Source: Microcaldota archaeon (GTDB lineage: Archaea; Micrarchaeota; Micrarchaeia; Micrarchaeales; CABMGC01). Taken from it: a stretch of 41,958 nucleotides of DNA. The notes under the pieces were generated by a model. The model saw nothing but the letters and a program-made list of their open reading frames with translations, did not search any database and was not told the origin of the DNA. Each line of letters opens with the position of its first letter. The stretch's first letter is position 1. Positions 16,554 through 25,778 of this stretch are shown here, piece by piece. The stretch lies in assembly GCA_021852055.1 (NCBI GenBank), contig JAJZOD010000004.1, positions 71,624-113,581 on the forward strand, given 5' to 3'. A program made the position numbers and the translations under genes.

Positions 16554-16925
16554 TTACATGCCGGCCACTGCACTCGATATTGTAGCCAGTGCGAAACCTA
16601 GCACTATTATCCATACGAGATTCGCATTGCCAAGAGTCAGTGCAACAAGGGTAACTCCGCCCCACATGCCGCTCTTCCATACCCAGCCTGCAGTTTTTTC
16701 ACTGCCTGTCAACAGACCAAAACTTGCCAGAAGAAGGCCTACCGAGCTTATGATACCCAATCCTGCGAATATAGGCAGGAACACAGCGCCAACTCCAGAG
16801 AATATCGAAGGTATGCTCCAGTTGGTCACAAGGCCATATGCCACGTATATGTACGCCAGAGACCCTATAAAAGCTAGGACAAAAGCTGCGTACTTCTTTC
16901 CGTCTGTCTTGCTATTTTTAGCCAT
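16554..16925 (-). CDS. Four-TM membrane protein of unknown function
   Basis: A 123-residue protein with four hydrophobic segments ('YAAFVLAFIGSLAYIYVAYG', 'GVGAVFLPIFAGLGIISSVG', 'GMWGGVTLVALTLG', 'LVWIIVLGFALATISSAVAG') and a short basic N-terminus. No family is recognised. ATG 16925 was preferred over a GTG three codons upstream. It is a single-gene unit convergent with the malic enzyme gene. Confidence 0.65.
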   Translation of the reverse strand: MAKNSKTDGKKYAAFVLAFIGSLAYIYVAYGLVTNWSIPSIFSGVGAVFLPIFAGLGIISSVGLLLASFGLLTGSEKTAGWVWKSGMWGGVTLVALTLGNANLVWIIVLGFALATISSAVAGM

Positions 16926-17162
16926 GATGTTCACTTTGTTTTAAATTGGAATATGACATTTATAAACTATACTTTATGTTAGACTATTGACGGATTATAA
17001 GGTGAAGTCCCTCCTTCTGACAAAGTGTTATTTGGATTCTATATACAGTGTACGATATTCTCCAACAACCTTTGTTGTTGGCTTCCACTGTATTTGCAGG
17101 ATATGTCACGCACTTCTATCTTTCCTGCCACCAAGGCTGAATAGTTATACATTCCTCAATTT

Positions 17163-17687
17163 CTATTTATATATTATGCCTGTTTTTCTTATCTTTGCGC
17201 TCTTCGTGAGTTCATGGTCCTTTGCATTGGTGGCGCTAAAAACATGCTTTACTTTAATCCCTTTCACTGTAAGTGCATCCGCTATTAATGACCTGTGGCA
17301 TCTCCATGGCACTGCTTCTGCGCACATTAAGACTATTCGTTTGCTCCTTGACATCTTCATTAAAGCATCAACATTTTTTCTGAACTCCTTTGTCTGCATA
17401 TAGTCTGCAAAGCCCCTAAATGATGCATTGCGCCAATATGTGTTAATCGAATCCTTGGACGGACGCCTTAAGCCTCCGAGGCCCTTCATGTGTTTGTAGA
17501 GCATGTGGTGCTTTTTAAGCCCTGCTGCAAGCCGTTTTTCGTTGAATTGAGGATTTGTTCTAGATCTTGGTATAGTGCGTATATCCACCACTTCCCTTAT
17601 CCCGTATGCTTCCAGTATTTTTATGAGCTCGCTGAGCTTGCGTGTAGAATGGCCAAGGGTAAAAACCAGCGGTTCATCTTTGGCCAT
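17163..17687 (-). CDS. DUF488 family protein
   Basis: This 174-residue protein has the DUF488 hallmarks: an N-terminal 'FTLGHSTRKLSELIKIL', then 'VVDIRTIPRSRTNPQFN', and the C-terminal 'IVLMCAEAVPWRCHRSLIAD' with the conserved Cys-Ala-Glu and Cys-His-Arg. The biochemical role is not established; the conserved residues suggest a small enzyme or nucleotide-binding protein. It starts 14 bp after the MBL-fold gene stop, with GGTGA (17695-17699) as ribosome binding site, so the two form an operon. Confidence 0.92.
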   Translation of the reverse strand: MAKDEPLVFTLGHSTRKLSELIKILEAYGIREVVDIRTIPRSRTNPQFNEKRLAAGLKKHHMLYKHMKGLGGLRRPSKDSINTYWRNASFRGFADYMQTKEFRKNVDALMKMSRSKRIVLMCAEAVPWRCHRSLIADALTVKGIKVKHVFSATNAKDHELTKSAKIRKTGIIYK

Positions 17688-17701
17688 GTATTGTCACCTG
17701 T

Positions 17702-18718
17702 TTACTTTATTTTGTTTCTTGTATTTTGATTTGCGCCCTGCAGGAGCGTTGCTTCGACATCAAGCGACATGCCATTGAAGTTTTCGTAAAATGGGTGCGT
17801 GTTATAGCCTTCGCTCGATAGGTTTTCTGCAAAAATACGCTGGTTGTCCTTACTGCCGTAAGTATATATGACCTTCGGGCTGCACTGGTCAATATAATCT
17901 GTGGCCTGCTTAAAGTCGGCATGGTCGCTTAGCGGAAACTGCACGCTGGTGCCCATGCTGAACGCTTTTGCAAATCCTGTTGCTACTGCAGTAAACACCC
18001 GCATATCGTGCTTTGCCAGCATTCTTGCAGTGTCATTAAGGGTATGCATGTCGACTATGCCCATAAAGTTTTTACCTGGCAGGCTTGTATTGCCTTCGTT
18101 GCATGCGTCTGTCATGATTTCATAATCAAGATGCACTCCGAACTTTTTGTATACGGAGTTTATTGTGAATATTTTGCTGCTTACAAAAGGCGCCACTCCG
18201 GCCTCGTTTGCTATCTTTACCAGCTCCTGCGCTTTGCCCAGAGCATACGCTCCGAACAGCACAACGCCTTTATCGAGTTTAGCGCTTATATAATGCTGGA
18301 TAGCAGTAATTACCTCCTCTTTCTCATCGAAAACAATATTCTTGTCAGGATATGTTGAATCAATTATGAGTACATCGGCATTTTTAATCTCGATGCTTTC
18401 GGCGACAAGCGAGCCCGAGACCTGATAATCCCCGCTGTACACAAAGGAGTAACCATCGTCAGACTGTGCAAAGAGCTGCTTTGAGCCGAGTATGTGGCCT
18501 GCATTCAGAAGTTTAGACCCTGAAGGAGCGGAACATCGCTTTGTAGATTTGCCTGTTCGCAGCTTGATGAGCTCATATGTTATGTCGCTTGCAAGGGTCT
18601 CTTTTTTGGTGCTCACTCCAGAGGTATGGTCAGAGTGCGCGTGCGACACGAAGTTTGTATCGGCACAGCTGTCTCTTGCATCTAAAGCTATATTTTTGCC
18701 ATTAACAGAAAAGCCCAT
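17702..18718 (-). CDS. Metallo-beta-lactamase-fold (beta-CASP-like) nuclease family protein
   Basis: 338 residues. The metal-binding motif is 'SHAHSDHTSG' (H26, H28, D30, H31), with further elements 'NAGHILGSKQL', 'YSGDY' and the late 'FPLSDHADFKQ'. The order matches the MBL-fold exonuclease group that includes beta-CASP RNA-processing and DNA-ligase-associated enzymes. It is shorter than canonical archaeal CPSF homologues (no KH domains), so it fits the small DNA/RNA exonuclease type. The substrate is unknown. A minus-strand TATA-like ATATATAAG lies at ~18748-18756. The downstream DUF488 gene is co-transcribed. Confidence 0.88.
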   Translation of the reverse strand: MGFSVNGKNIALDARDSCADTNFVSHAHSDHTSGVSTKKETLASDITYELIKLRTGKSTKRCSAPSGSKLLNAGHILGSKQLFAQSDDGYSFVYSGDYQVSGSLVAESIEIKNADVLIIDSTYPDKNIVFDEKEEVITAIQHYISAKLDKGVVLFGAYALGKAQELVKIANEAGVAPFVSSKIFTINSVYKKFGVHLDYEIMTDACNEGNTSLPGKNFMGIVDMHTLNDTARMLAKHDMRVFTAVATGFAKAFSMGTSVQFPLSDHADFKQATDYIDQCSPKVIYTYGSKDNQRIFAENLSSEGYNTHPFYENFNGMSLDVEATLLQGANQNTRNKIK

Positions 18719-18804
18719 GTTGGCCGCCTATTGGGCTAAGATGTTAACACTTATATATTTTCTTTGAGTAATATAGTAGTGATGTCTATACCTTTTGTGA
18801 TTTT

Positions 18805-19737
18805 ATGAGTGAGAGTGTAATAATAGTTGGTTCTGGGCCTGCAGGCCTTTCAGCAGCAATATACGCTGCAAGGGAGGATTTTAAACCTTTGATAATAGCA
18901 GGCACGCGCGGTGGAGGCCAGCTTGAGCTAACCTCAGTTGTAGAGAATTATCCGGGATTCCCTGAAGGCATAGACGGTCCAGTTCTTATAAAAAAACTCA
19001 AGGAGCAGGCAGCAAGGTTCGGCGCAAGATTTCTGGAGGAGGACGTAACAGATGTTGATTTCACTTCGAGGCCGCTCAAAGTAATGGCAGGAGGAAAAAC
19101 ATACGAAGCTGACTCTGTCATTATAGCGACAGGCGCAAATGCCAAGTGGCTGGAGATAGAATCGGAGAAAAAATTCATAGGCAAAGGGGTGTCGAGCTGC
19201 GCTACGTGCGATGGAAGTTTTTTCAGGAATAAAAACGTGATTGTCGTAGGTGGTGGTGATACAGCCATGGAAGATGCGACATTTCTGACAAAATTTGCCA
19301 ACTCTGTTACAGTAGTCCACAGACGCGGCGAACTGCGCGCAAGTAGGATAATGCAGGAGCACGCCAGATCAAACCCAAAGATTAAATTTCTCCTAAACAC
19401 GACTGTTGAGGAGATATTTGGAGACCAGCGCGTGACAGGAGTCAGGCTTAGGAACATTTCAACAGGAGATGCGAGCGAGGTGCCCATAGATGGTGTTTTT
19501 GTCGCAATAGGATACTCGCCGAACACAGGCATGCTGAATGGAAAGCTAAAGCTTGACCAGAAAGGCTATGTAATAACGCATGACGAAGTGAAGACAGATA
19601 TAGAAGGCGTATATATAGCTGGAGACGTTGCTGACAGCTTTTACAGACAGGCGGCCACTGCAGTCGCAAGCGGAGTCAAGTGCGCGCTGCATGTCAGGGA
19701 ATACTTATCAATGTCGGATTACGAAAAGAAAAGATAA
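18805..19737 (+). CDS. trxB: Thioredoxin reductase
   Basis: A 310-residue flavoprotein of the low-molecular-weight TrxB type, which passes electrons from NAD(P)H via FAD to a redox disulfide. It has the FAD-binding 'GSGPAG' (residues 9-14), redox-active C132-A-T-C135 within 'SCATCDGSFF', the NAD(P)H-binding 'VVGGGDTAMEDATFL' and 'VHRRGELRAS', and the C-terminal FAD motif 'GVYIAGDV'. 'HRRGELRAS' has the Arg residues typical of NADPH preference. It is divergent from the MBL-DUF488 operon. No thioredoxin gene is nearby. Confidence 0.96.
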   Translation: MSESVIIVGSGPAGLSAAIYAAREDFKPLIIAGTRGGGQLELTSVVENYPGFPEGIDGPVLIKKLKEQAARFGARFLEEDVTDVDFTSRPLKVMAGGKTYEADSVIIATGANAKWLEIESEKKFIGKGVSSCATCDGSFFRNKNVIVVGGGDTAMEDATFLTKFANSVTVVHRRGELRASRIMQEHARSNPKIKFLLNTTVEEIFGDQRVTGVRLRNISTGDASEVPIDGVFVAIGYSPNTGMLNGKLKLDQKGYVITHDEVKTDIEGVYIAGDVADSFYRQAATAVASGVKCALHVREYLSMSDYEKKR

Positions 19738-19862
19738 AAGGATGAAATTAATTGGATAAGAGAGAAATGGGCATTTGACTGCTTGGCTGCTTTATATGAC
19801 ATCTGCTCATCCGTAAACGGCAGGGGATTTCCCGCCCTCGTTGTTAAATGCCTTCGTGCAGC

Positions 19863-20537
19863 TCATTCATTTGAATCGGGGTTATCTGAAGTCTGTGCCT
19901 TCCTTCTTAGATATCCCTTAACGTGCGACCTTTTTCCGCGTGCCGGCCTTTTTTCCTTAGGGATATAATCCTCTTCAGACTCTTCATCTTCTACGTTATG
20001 CGGCTTTCTTGTAGTATTCTTACTTTTTGGATCAGGATAGGCATAAGTTCCCTTGTTTTCCGAATTAGAATAGGCGTAGGTATTTTCCTTCTCGGTATTT
20101 AGGGTGTCAGTTTGAGTTGTGTCATTGTCTCCAGAGGCTTCATATTCATCTCCGGATCTTTCGGATTCCTCGCTTTCTGAAGCGTTTTCATCGCTTGCGC
20201 TGTCTGTTGATGCATCCCTTCCTTCACCATAATCATCTGATTCATCGCTGCCGTATATGTAAGACGATTCATTGTCCTTTGGAATCTTCGTATTTGATAT
20301 CTTTTTGCCTTTGGCATGATCCTGATAACCACGATTGTAGCTCCTCTGCATCTCCATGGCAGATATATCGCTATGTATTAGGTATATAGCGCAAAGAACT
20401 GCGACTATGGCTATCCCTGCTGCTGTGACCCCCAGTTCCATGTTTTCCCATATCATTGAAGCAGCCGCAACTACCAAAGCTATCAGTATTATAACTGCTA
20501 TCGCGTATTCAGATTTCTTGTTCATTAAAACAACCAT
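19863..20537 (-). CDS. Membrane protein with long acidic low-complexity tail
   Basis: 224 residues: two N-terminal transmembrane helices (residues ~10-28 and ~34-54), then about 150 residues dominated by Ser, Asp, Glu and Asn, including two 'YAY' repeats, and a basic C-terminus ('KEKRPARGKRSHVKGYLRRK'). The tail looks intrinsically disordered. No family is recognised. An in-frame ATG at 20525 is an alternative start. It has its own AT-rich promoter and does not overlap trxB. Confidence 0.65.
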   Translation of the reverse strand: MVVLMNKKSEYAIAVIILIALVVAAASMIWENMELGVTAAGIAIVAVLCAIYLIHSDISAMEMQRSYNRGYQDHAKGKKISNTKIPKDNESSYIYGSDESDDYGEGRDASTDSASDENASESEESERSGDEYEASGDNDTTQTDTLNTEKENTYAYSNSENKGTYAYPDPKSKNTTRKPHNVEDEESEEDYIPKEKRPARGKRSHVKGYLRRKAQTSDNPDSNE

Positions 20538-20581
20538 TTACATTTTATTATAAAACAATTAATACTCAATTCAACTCAAGT

Positions 20582-23524
20582 TTATGCCAGATCTTCTGAG
20601 TCGTCCCTGTTTCTGCGGCTTATTAGAAGCAGCACGAGCGCGGAAGATGCAAGAACTACGGCAAGAAGTGCAGGTATGTAGCTGTATCCTGGGCCATTCT
20701 GGTAGGAGTACATGACGTTTGCTGCAGCATAGTACTTGTTACCTGTAGTGTTGAATGTTATGTTGTACACCCCGTTTTGGCTGATTGTGTAATTTATAGT
20801 GTTGCTGGTGCTGCCCACTAACCTGCCGTTTACGTATAGTGAACCGGTAAGAACGCTGTTTCCGTTTTCAGGCGATATCTGCGCAACAGTTGTACAGGTA
20901 TAGCTGGCTGATGTATTGCTTGCGCATGTCTTGAGGAATCTTACTCCTGGATTGAAATAAGGCTTTACAAATGTTTTGTTTATGAATGTTCCTGAGTCTA
21001 TGTCTTTGCCCTCGACTGTATATGTGCCTGCAGGAATCCACATTGCATTGAAGGAGGTGTAGCCCTTTCCTGAGGCCACAAGGCTCCTACCCAGAAGTAT
21101 GTCAACTGTATCATTGCTTACTGATGTTGTGGTGTTTATAATGTAATCGTTTGTGTTGATGTTAAGCTCCAGATTTACAGGCATGAATACAGGCGGAGGC
21201 TTCTGAGGCTGCACCTGCTGCTTGCTTGAATAACATATTGCCAGGCTGGATACAAGCACAGGAGAGGTGTAGTTCTCCGGCTCTATAGAGGTTATGTTAA
21301 GCTTTGAGTAGTACGCATAATTGGTGTAGTTTATAAGATAATAGGTTTTGCCTGGCACCATGGCGTGCACTGAACCGTTTATCAGTATATCAGCATAGCC
21401 GCTGAACGTATATTTATCATAAATGTTGAAATTTATCCCGTTTACTGTTAGCTGTTCTATCGAATCTGGAATCATGTTAACTGCTATGCTGCAGCTAGAG
21501 TTGGTCTGCACTGCAGCCAAGATAGGCTGCGTCTTCGGAGGAGGAGGTCCTGAGCCGCCGCTAGGAGCAGGCAGCGGCGTTGAAGGTGCCGGAGGGCTGA
21601 CAGGTGCAGCTACTACAGTTATATTAGAAGTGCTTGATAGTATAGAATTTGATCCACTATCAGAAGCTTTCACGCAGTAATAGGTGTTTGATGTAGGAGA
21701 TACAGTGATGGGATTTGACGTATCAACCTGTGTTGTGTCAGCAGAGCACGTGGAAGATGCACCGGAAAACCATACGTAGGAGTACGGACTCACGCCGCCT
21801 GAAGACATCGCCGTTATAGTCACTGACTGTCCAGAGTTTATTGCAGCTGACTTAGGAAGTATTGAAACTGAAAGAGGCGCACCAGGTGGTGGAAGAGGTG
21901 TGACGGATATCTCTGCAGTTGATGAAAGTATGCTGTTTGTGCCGCTGTCCGAGGCCTTCACGCAGTAATAGGTGTCTGATGTAGGGTACAGGGTTATTGG
22001 ATTTGATGTGCCAACCTGTGTTGTGTCAGCAGAGCACGTGGAAGATGCACCGGAAAACCATGTGTAAGAGTACGGACTCACGCCGCCTGCGGCAGTTGCT
22101 ATCAGAACTACTGGGTTTCCAGATATTACGCTGCTTGTTGATGACGCTATTGAAACTGAAAGAGGCGCACCAGGTGGAAGAGGTATGACGGATATCTCTG
22201 CAGTTGATGAAAGTATGCTGTTTGTGCCGCTGTCAGAGGCCTTCACGCAGTAATAGGTGTCTGATGTAGGGTACAGGGTTATTGGATTTGATGTGCCAAC
22301 CTGTGTTGTGTCAGCAGAGCACGTGGAAGATGCACCGGAAAACCATATGTAGGAGTACGGACTCACGCCGCCTGCGGCAGTTGCTTTAAGAGTTACACCG
22401 CTACCCGCATTTACCGACCCTGAAGTGGGATAGATGCTTACCGAAAGGGGTATGCCTGGAGGAGGAACAATTACAGTTATGCCAATCGTAGATGACAGTG
22501 TCGTGTTTGTGCCGCTGTCCGAAGCATTCACGCAGTAATAGGTGTCTGATGTAGGATAAACAGTTTGTGGGTTTGATATTCCCAGTATATTGGTATCTGA
22601 AGCACATGAAGTACTTGAACCGCTGCGCCATTGATATGTATATCCGCCAGCACCTCCACTTGCTGTCGCTGTTAAAACCGCCGAGCTTCCAGAATTTAGA
22701 GTTGTTGCCGAAGAAGATATTGATACTGAAAGTGGAACTGGCTGTCTGACTGTAACTTGAGATGTATTATATACAGTCATACCTTGCATAGTATCATATG
22801 CAAATACAACATAGGTTGAGGAAGATGTTGGATTTACGGTAAGTGTTTGGCTTTGCGAAATGACTCCGCCACAAGAACTAGGTAATGGTTGAATATAACA
22901 TTTATTTGCATAATAACTTTGGAATGTTGACTGTACATCATTGCTTAAATACCATCTATAAACAAATGGTCCGGCACCGCCTGATGCTGCTGCTATAATT
23001 GTAATGCTCTTTCCTGATAAAATGGTTGTAGATGTAGGAGACACTGGAACGTATAATAAAGGATATGTAGGTGAAGTTCCGCTAAAGTAGAAATTTGCAC
23101 AGCTGCCCCAGTTCCATGTACCATAAACGCCCTGATTGTTTGGACCGTCACCGTCACAACTTGAATAGCCGCTGAATTGGTACCCATCAGAAGAAAAACT
23201 TGTGGTCCACCAATCGTCGTCTTCTGAAAATTGATTATAAATATTTGTTGTTCGTTGAGTCATTTGTTGATCAAAATATTCTGTGAAGCAACCCCTAAGG
23301 AAAGTACTTGAAGCACATATATTTGAAGGGATCGGTACGATACTGCCCATGGCCTCTACTGCAGCACGATAACTTTGTGCGGGAATACTTTGAGAAACTG
23401 TAGGCGCTGCCGATGTAATTGTTATGCTCCTCAAAACGGCAACTACAACTAATACGATTAAAATCCAATTTAAATAGTTTGTGCTTTTTATAAAATCGAC
23501 CTCCACAATTTCACAGAATTGCAT
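20582..23524 (-). CDS. Large surface protein with Ig-like repeats and C-terminal membrane anchor
   Basis: A 980-residue predicted exported protein. It has an N-terminal hydrophobic segment ('LNWILIVLVVVAVL', residues ~18-32), an N-domain ending in a divergent Ig-like module, four ~95-residue Ig-like repeats, a Pro-rich hinge ('PVSPPAPSTPLPAPSG') and a ~300-residue stalk-proximal domain with many N-x-S/T sequons. It ends in one TM helix ('ALLAVVLASSALVLLLI') followed by 'SRRNRDDSEDLA', a single-pass anchor with a cytosolic tail. The repeats hold two Cys each, likely one disulfide per module. The promoter region (23530-23600) has two TATA-like TTATATA elements. Adhesion or envelope structure is inferred. 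Confidence 0.85.
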   Translation of the reverse strand: MQFCEIVEVDFIKSTNYLNWILIVLVVVAVLRSITITSAAPTVSQSIPAQSYRAAVEAMGSIVPIPSNICASSTFLRGCFTEYFDQQMTQRTTNIYNQFSEDDDWWTTSFSSDGYQFSGYSSCDGDGPNNQGVYGTWNWGSCANFYFSGTSPTYPLLYVPVSPTSTTILSGKSITIIAAASGGAGPFVYRWYLSNDVQSTFQSYYANKCYIQPLPSSCGGVISQSQTLTVNPTSSSTYVVFAYDTMQGMTVYNTSQVTVRQPVPLSVSISSSATTLNSGSSAVLTATASGGAGGYTYQWRSGSSTSCASDTNILGISNPQTVYPTSDTYYCVNASDSGTNTTLSSTIGITVIVPPPGIPLSVSIYPTSGSVNAGSGVTLKATAAGGVSPYSYIWFSGASSTCSADTTQVGTSNPITLYPTSDTYYCVKASDSGTNSILSSTAEISVIPLPPGAPLSVSIASSTSSVISGNPVVLIATAAGGVSPYSYTWFSGASSTCSADTTQVGTSNPITLYPTSDTYYCVKASDSGTNSILSSTAEISVTPLPPPGAPLSVSILPKSAAINSGQSVTITAMSSGGVSPYSYVWFSGASSTCSADTTQVDTSNPITVSPTSNTYYCVKASDSGSNSILSSTSNITVVAAPVSPPAPSTPLPAPSGGSGPPPPKTQPILAAVQTNSSCSIAVNMIPDSIEQLTVNGINFNIYDKYTFSGYADILINGSVHAMVPGKTYYLINYTNYAYYSKLNITSIEPENYTSPVLVSSLAICYSSKQQVQPQKPPPVFMPVNLELNINTNDYIINTTTSVSNDTVDILLGRSLVASGKGYTSFNAMWIPAGTYTVEGKDIDSGTFINKTFVKPYFNPGVRFLKTCASNTSASYTCTTVAQISPENGNSVLTGSLYVNGRLVGSTSNTINYTISQNGVYNITFNTTGNKYYAAANVMYSYQNGPGYSYIPALLAVVLASSALVLLLISRRNRDDSEDLA
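21625..22735 (-). repeat. Four tandem ~285-288-bp repeats encoding Ig-like modules
   Basis: The same sequence block recurs at about 21728, 22016 and 22301 (periods 288 and 285 bp), with a more divergent fourth copy near 22590. The middle two copies are nearly identical over most of their length, pointing to recent duplication or gene conversion. Confidence 0.85.
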
Positions 23525-23748
23525 AATTCAGTAAAACCCATATGTAATTGTATATAAGCTCATATATAAGGCTTTCCGAAAGCTTTAAATATATTATGTT
23601 ATATTCAGCTTTAGCATATAAGCATCTAAGCTGACGGTGCAGTTGCCTGCGATGCAAGAAGAATACATAGATTGCTGCACGTGTGCTTCATCAATCAGGT
23701 ATTGGCTTCTGCTTTATCTCCATGCATTCGTCTGCCTTTTCAGGGGTC

Positions 23749-24819
23749 CTATGAGAAAAATTCTGACATGCTCCTCTGGCTTTTGATTTTTGTCAGCCCT
23801 GAGATTCTTACACCCAGCTTACGTATTTTCATAGTCTGGGTACGATACTTCATATACATTTCAGATGCAACCCTTTCGATGTCTTCTGCGCTGTTTGAGG
23901 TCTTGACAGTCCTGCTCTTGAGGTGTTCTGTGAAGTCTGCATATCGAATCTTTATGGTTATGACCTTGAAAGAAAAACCCTGTGACTTTGCTTCCTTAAA
24001 AACCTCTTTTGACAGCTCTTTTATTACAGGAATTATCTCGCCGTCGTCGTTGCTGTCCTTTTTCAGGGTTCTCTCCCTGCCTATCGACTTTGTCTCGTAA
24101 TCGGATACAACATCGCTGTCATCTATCCCGTTTGCGGTGTTATAAATCTCTAGGCCGAATATGCCGAATTTTTCAATAAGCTGCATTTTGTTTGAAGCTG
24201 CCAGCTGGGCTGCTGTTTTTATTCCAATGAAAGAGAGTTTCTCTGCGGTCTTGCCGCCTATGCCATACAGTTTATCTACAGGCATTATTGATAAAAACGA
24301 CTTTGCTTCCTCCTGCCTTACAAGCCTTATACCGTCAGGCTTTGCTACATCGCACGCCATCTTTGCTATGAGCTTGTTCGGCCCTATGCCTATAGAACAT
24401 GGAAGACCTGACAGTGACCGTATATCACGCTTTATCGCCTCGGCGTACTTGACGCCTTGCTCATATGTAGACACCTTATCGGATATGTCCACAAATGACT
24501 CGTCAATGCTTACCTGCTCTGCAAGGTTGGAGTATTTGCGTATTATTGAGGCTACCTGCGCTGATTTCTCTTCATAGAACTTGAAATCCTCCTTGAGAAG
24601 TACCAAGTCCTTGCACATGCCCAGCGCCTGGTTTGCACTGATTCCGCTGCGGACACCGAACTTCCTTGCAGGGTAGTTGCAGGTCATTATGACGCCTTTG
24701 CTGCCCTCCCTATCAGAGCCTGTCGTCACTGCAGCAGGCTTGTCCTTCAGTGAAGGATCCTTAAGTTCTTCACAAGCAACAAAGAAGTAATCCATATCTA
24801 TAAGCAATATAAAGCGCAT
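23749..24819 (-). CDS. dinB: DNA polymerase IV (Y-family, translesion)
   Basis: Y-family polymerase of 356 residues. Catalytic acidic residues are in 'LIDMDYFF' (D8, D10) and 'SIDESFVD' (D106, E107). 'YPARKFGVRSG' and the HhH region 'LYGIGGKTAEKL' are present, followed by the little-finger domain. The extreme C-terminus 'QRSMSEFF' is a PCNA-interacting (PIP) box. It follows the AMMECR1 gene with almost no gap. ATG 24819 was chosen over the GTG at 24828 because homologues begin at the 'MRxxxxxDMD' strand. Confidence 0.95.
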   Translation of the reverse strand: MRFILLIDMDYFFVACEELKDPSLKDKPAAVTTGSDREGSKGVIMTCNYPARKFGVRSGISANQALGMCKDLVLLKEDFKFYEEKSAQVASIIRKYSNLAEQVSIDESFVDISDKVSTYEQGVKYAEAIKRDIRSLSGLPCSIGIGPNKLIAKMACDVAKPDGIRLVRQEEAKSFLSIMPVDKLYGIGGKTAEKLSFIGIKTAAQLAASNKMQLIEKFGIFGLEIYNTANGIDDSDVVSDYETKSIGRERTLKKDSNDDGEIIPVIKELSKEVFKEAKSQGFSFKVITIKIRYADFTEHLKSRTVKTSNSAEDIERVASEMYMKYRTQTMKIRKLGVRISGLTKIKSQRSMSEFFS

Positions 24820-24829
24820 TAATGTCACT

Positions 24830-25438
24830 TTACTCTGTTGTTATCTCTTCCACAGGTCCTCGGGGGGATATCTCGCGAAACCTCTGTGTTGTGAACTTGA
24901 ACAGCTTTACGCTTCCTGATTTCCATAGATGTTCCTTGAGGCCTGCGGCGATGCACAGCCCATCAAGGGCTTCCTCGACACTCCATCCGTTTGCGGTTAT
25001 AAACTGCGGCAGAAATGTCGCGGAGTGATAGCCGTACTCTATATGCAGGCCGTGCCTGCCGAGCATTATGGCCTTTGATATTGAGGATTTGGTTCTTGAA
25101 GTTATGCGCTCTAACTGCGAGAGCAGGCTTACCTCTACAATAAGATGCTCGAACTCGAGATGCGACACCGGAACATAGCGCATGTCCTCAGTAGAAGCGA
25201 CTGCAGCATTGACAACTGCCTGGTGCAACGGCTGCTCCGCTTTTACATACCCAGAACTGCCCCTCGGTGTTCCGGTAGGGAAGTGCTCAAGCGTTACGAA
25301 CACGGCAGCATTTTCATATAGATCGCTCAGGTACCTCTCGACTGATTTGATGTTGAATTTTGTTGTGCTGAGGTGAAGTTCTACTGCAGCCCTTGCTGCC
25401 TTTATCATGCGCTCCCCGTCGTTTATAGAGTATGGCAT
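24830..25438 (-). CDS. AMMECR1 domain protein
   Basis: A 202-residue AMMECR1-family protein, widespread in archaea and eukaryotes with unknown biochemistry. Family features: an N-terminal helix, 'AVFVTLEHFP' leading to the glycine loop 'PRGSSGY', 'HLEFEHLIVEVSLL', and 'GLHIEYGYHSATFLPQF'. The loop that is usually RGCIG here reads RGSSG, so the normally conserved Cys is absent. It is followed immediately by dinB (stop at 24830, dinB start at 24828 or 24819) in one operon, with TATA-like AT-rich sequence at ~25461-25474. Confidence 0.9.
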   Translation of the reverse strand: MPYSINDGERMIKAARAAVELHLSTTKFNIKSVERYLSDLYENAAVFVTLEHFPTGTPRGSSGYVKAEQPLHQAVVNAAVASTEDMRYVPVSHLEFEHLIVEVSLLSQLERITSRTKSSISKAIMLGRHGLHIEYGYHSATFLPQFITANGWSVEEALDGLCIAAGLKEHLWKSGSVKLFKFTTQRFREISPRGPVEEITTE

Positions 25439-25516
25439 AAGGTACTATGTGCTCAGCATTTTATTATATTTTGCCTCATGTACATTAGAAGCGCGTACAC
25501 TGAAGTTTACTTGAGC

Positions 25517-25732
25517 TCAGAGGATATGCTGTCGAATACAGATTGCGCTATGTGTAGTATTGTATGGCGCGGCACTTGCATCTGTTACCCAGAAGTGCCC
25601 AACATTCAGATCTGCAACCATTATGCTTATCATGCGTTCTAACATTGCCATGCCAAACTTCATGTCGAACTCTGTATCTCTGATGACAATACTTGTGCAC
25701 TTGCAAGGCTTAGATATTTTCCAACCGGGCAA
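25517..25732 (-). CDS. Possible small protein, TTG start
   Basis: 71 codons: 'MPGWKISKPCKCTSIVIRD' then 'MKFGMAMLERMISIMVADLN'. No family is recognised. Support comes from a minus-strand TATA box (TATATAAA, ~25752-25760) placing transcription start at the TTG 25732, and from a non-random, balanced amino-acid composition. It could instead be untranslated spacer or the 5' part of a decayed gene. Confidence 0.4.
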   Translation of the reverse strand: MPGWKISKPCKCTSIVIRDTEFDMKFGMAMLERMISIMVADLNVGHFWVTDASAAPYNTTHSAICIRQHIL

Positions 25733-25778
25733 CTCAGGAATGCAGTAGTTATTTTATATAGGGATACACTGGCTTTTC

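Noticed and set aside
21625-22735. Regular repeats that could suggest a CRISPR-like array
   Set aside because: Period ~285 bp, in-frame and protein-coding; no short repeats with unique spacers anywhere in the window.
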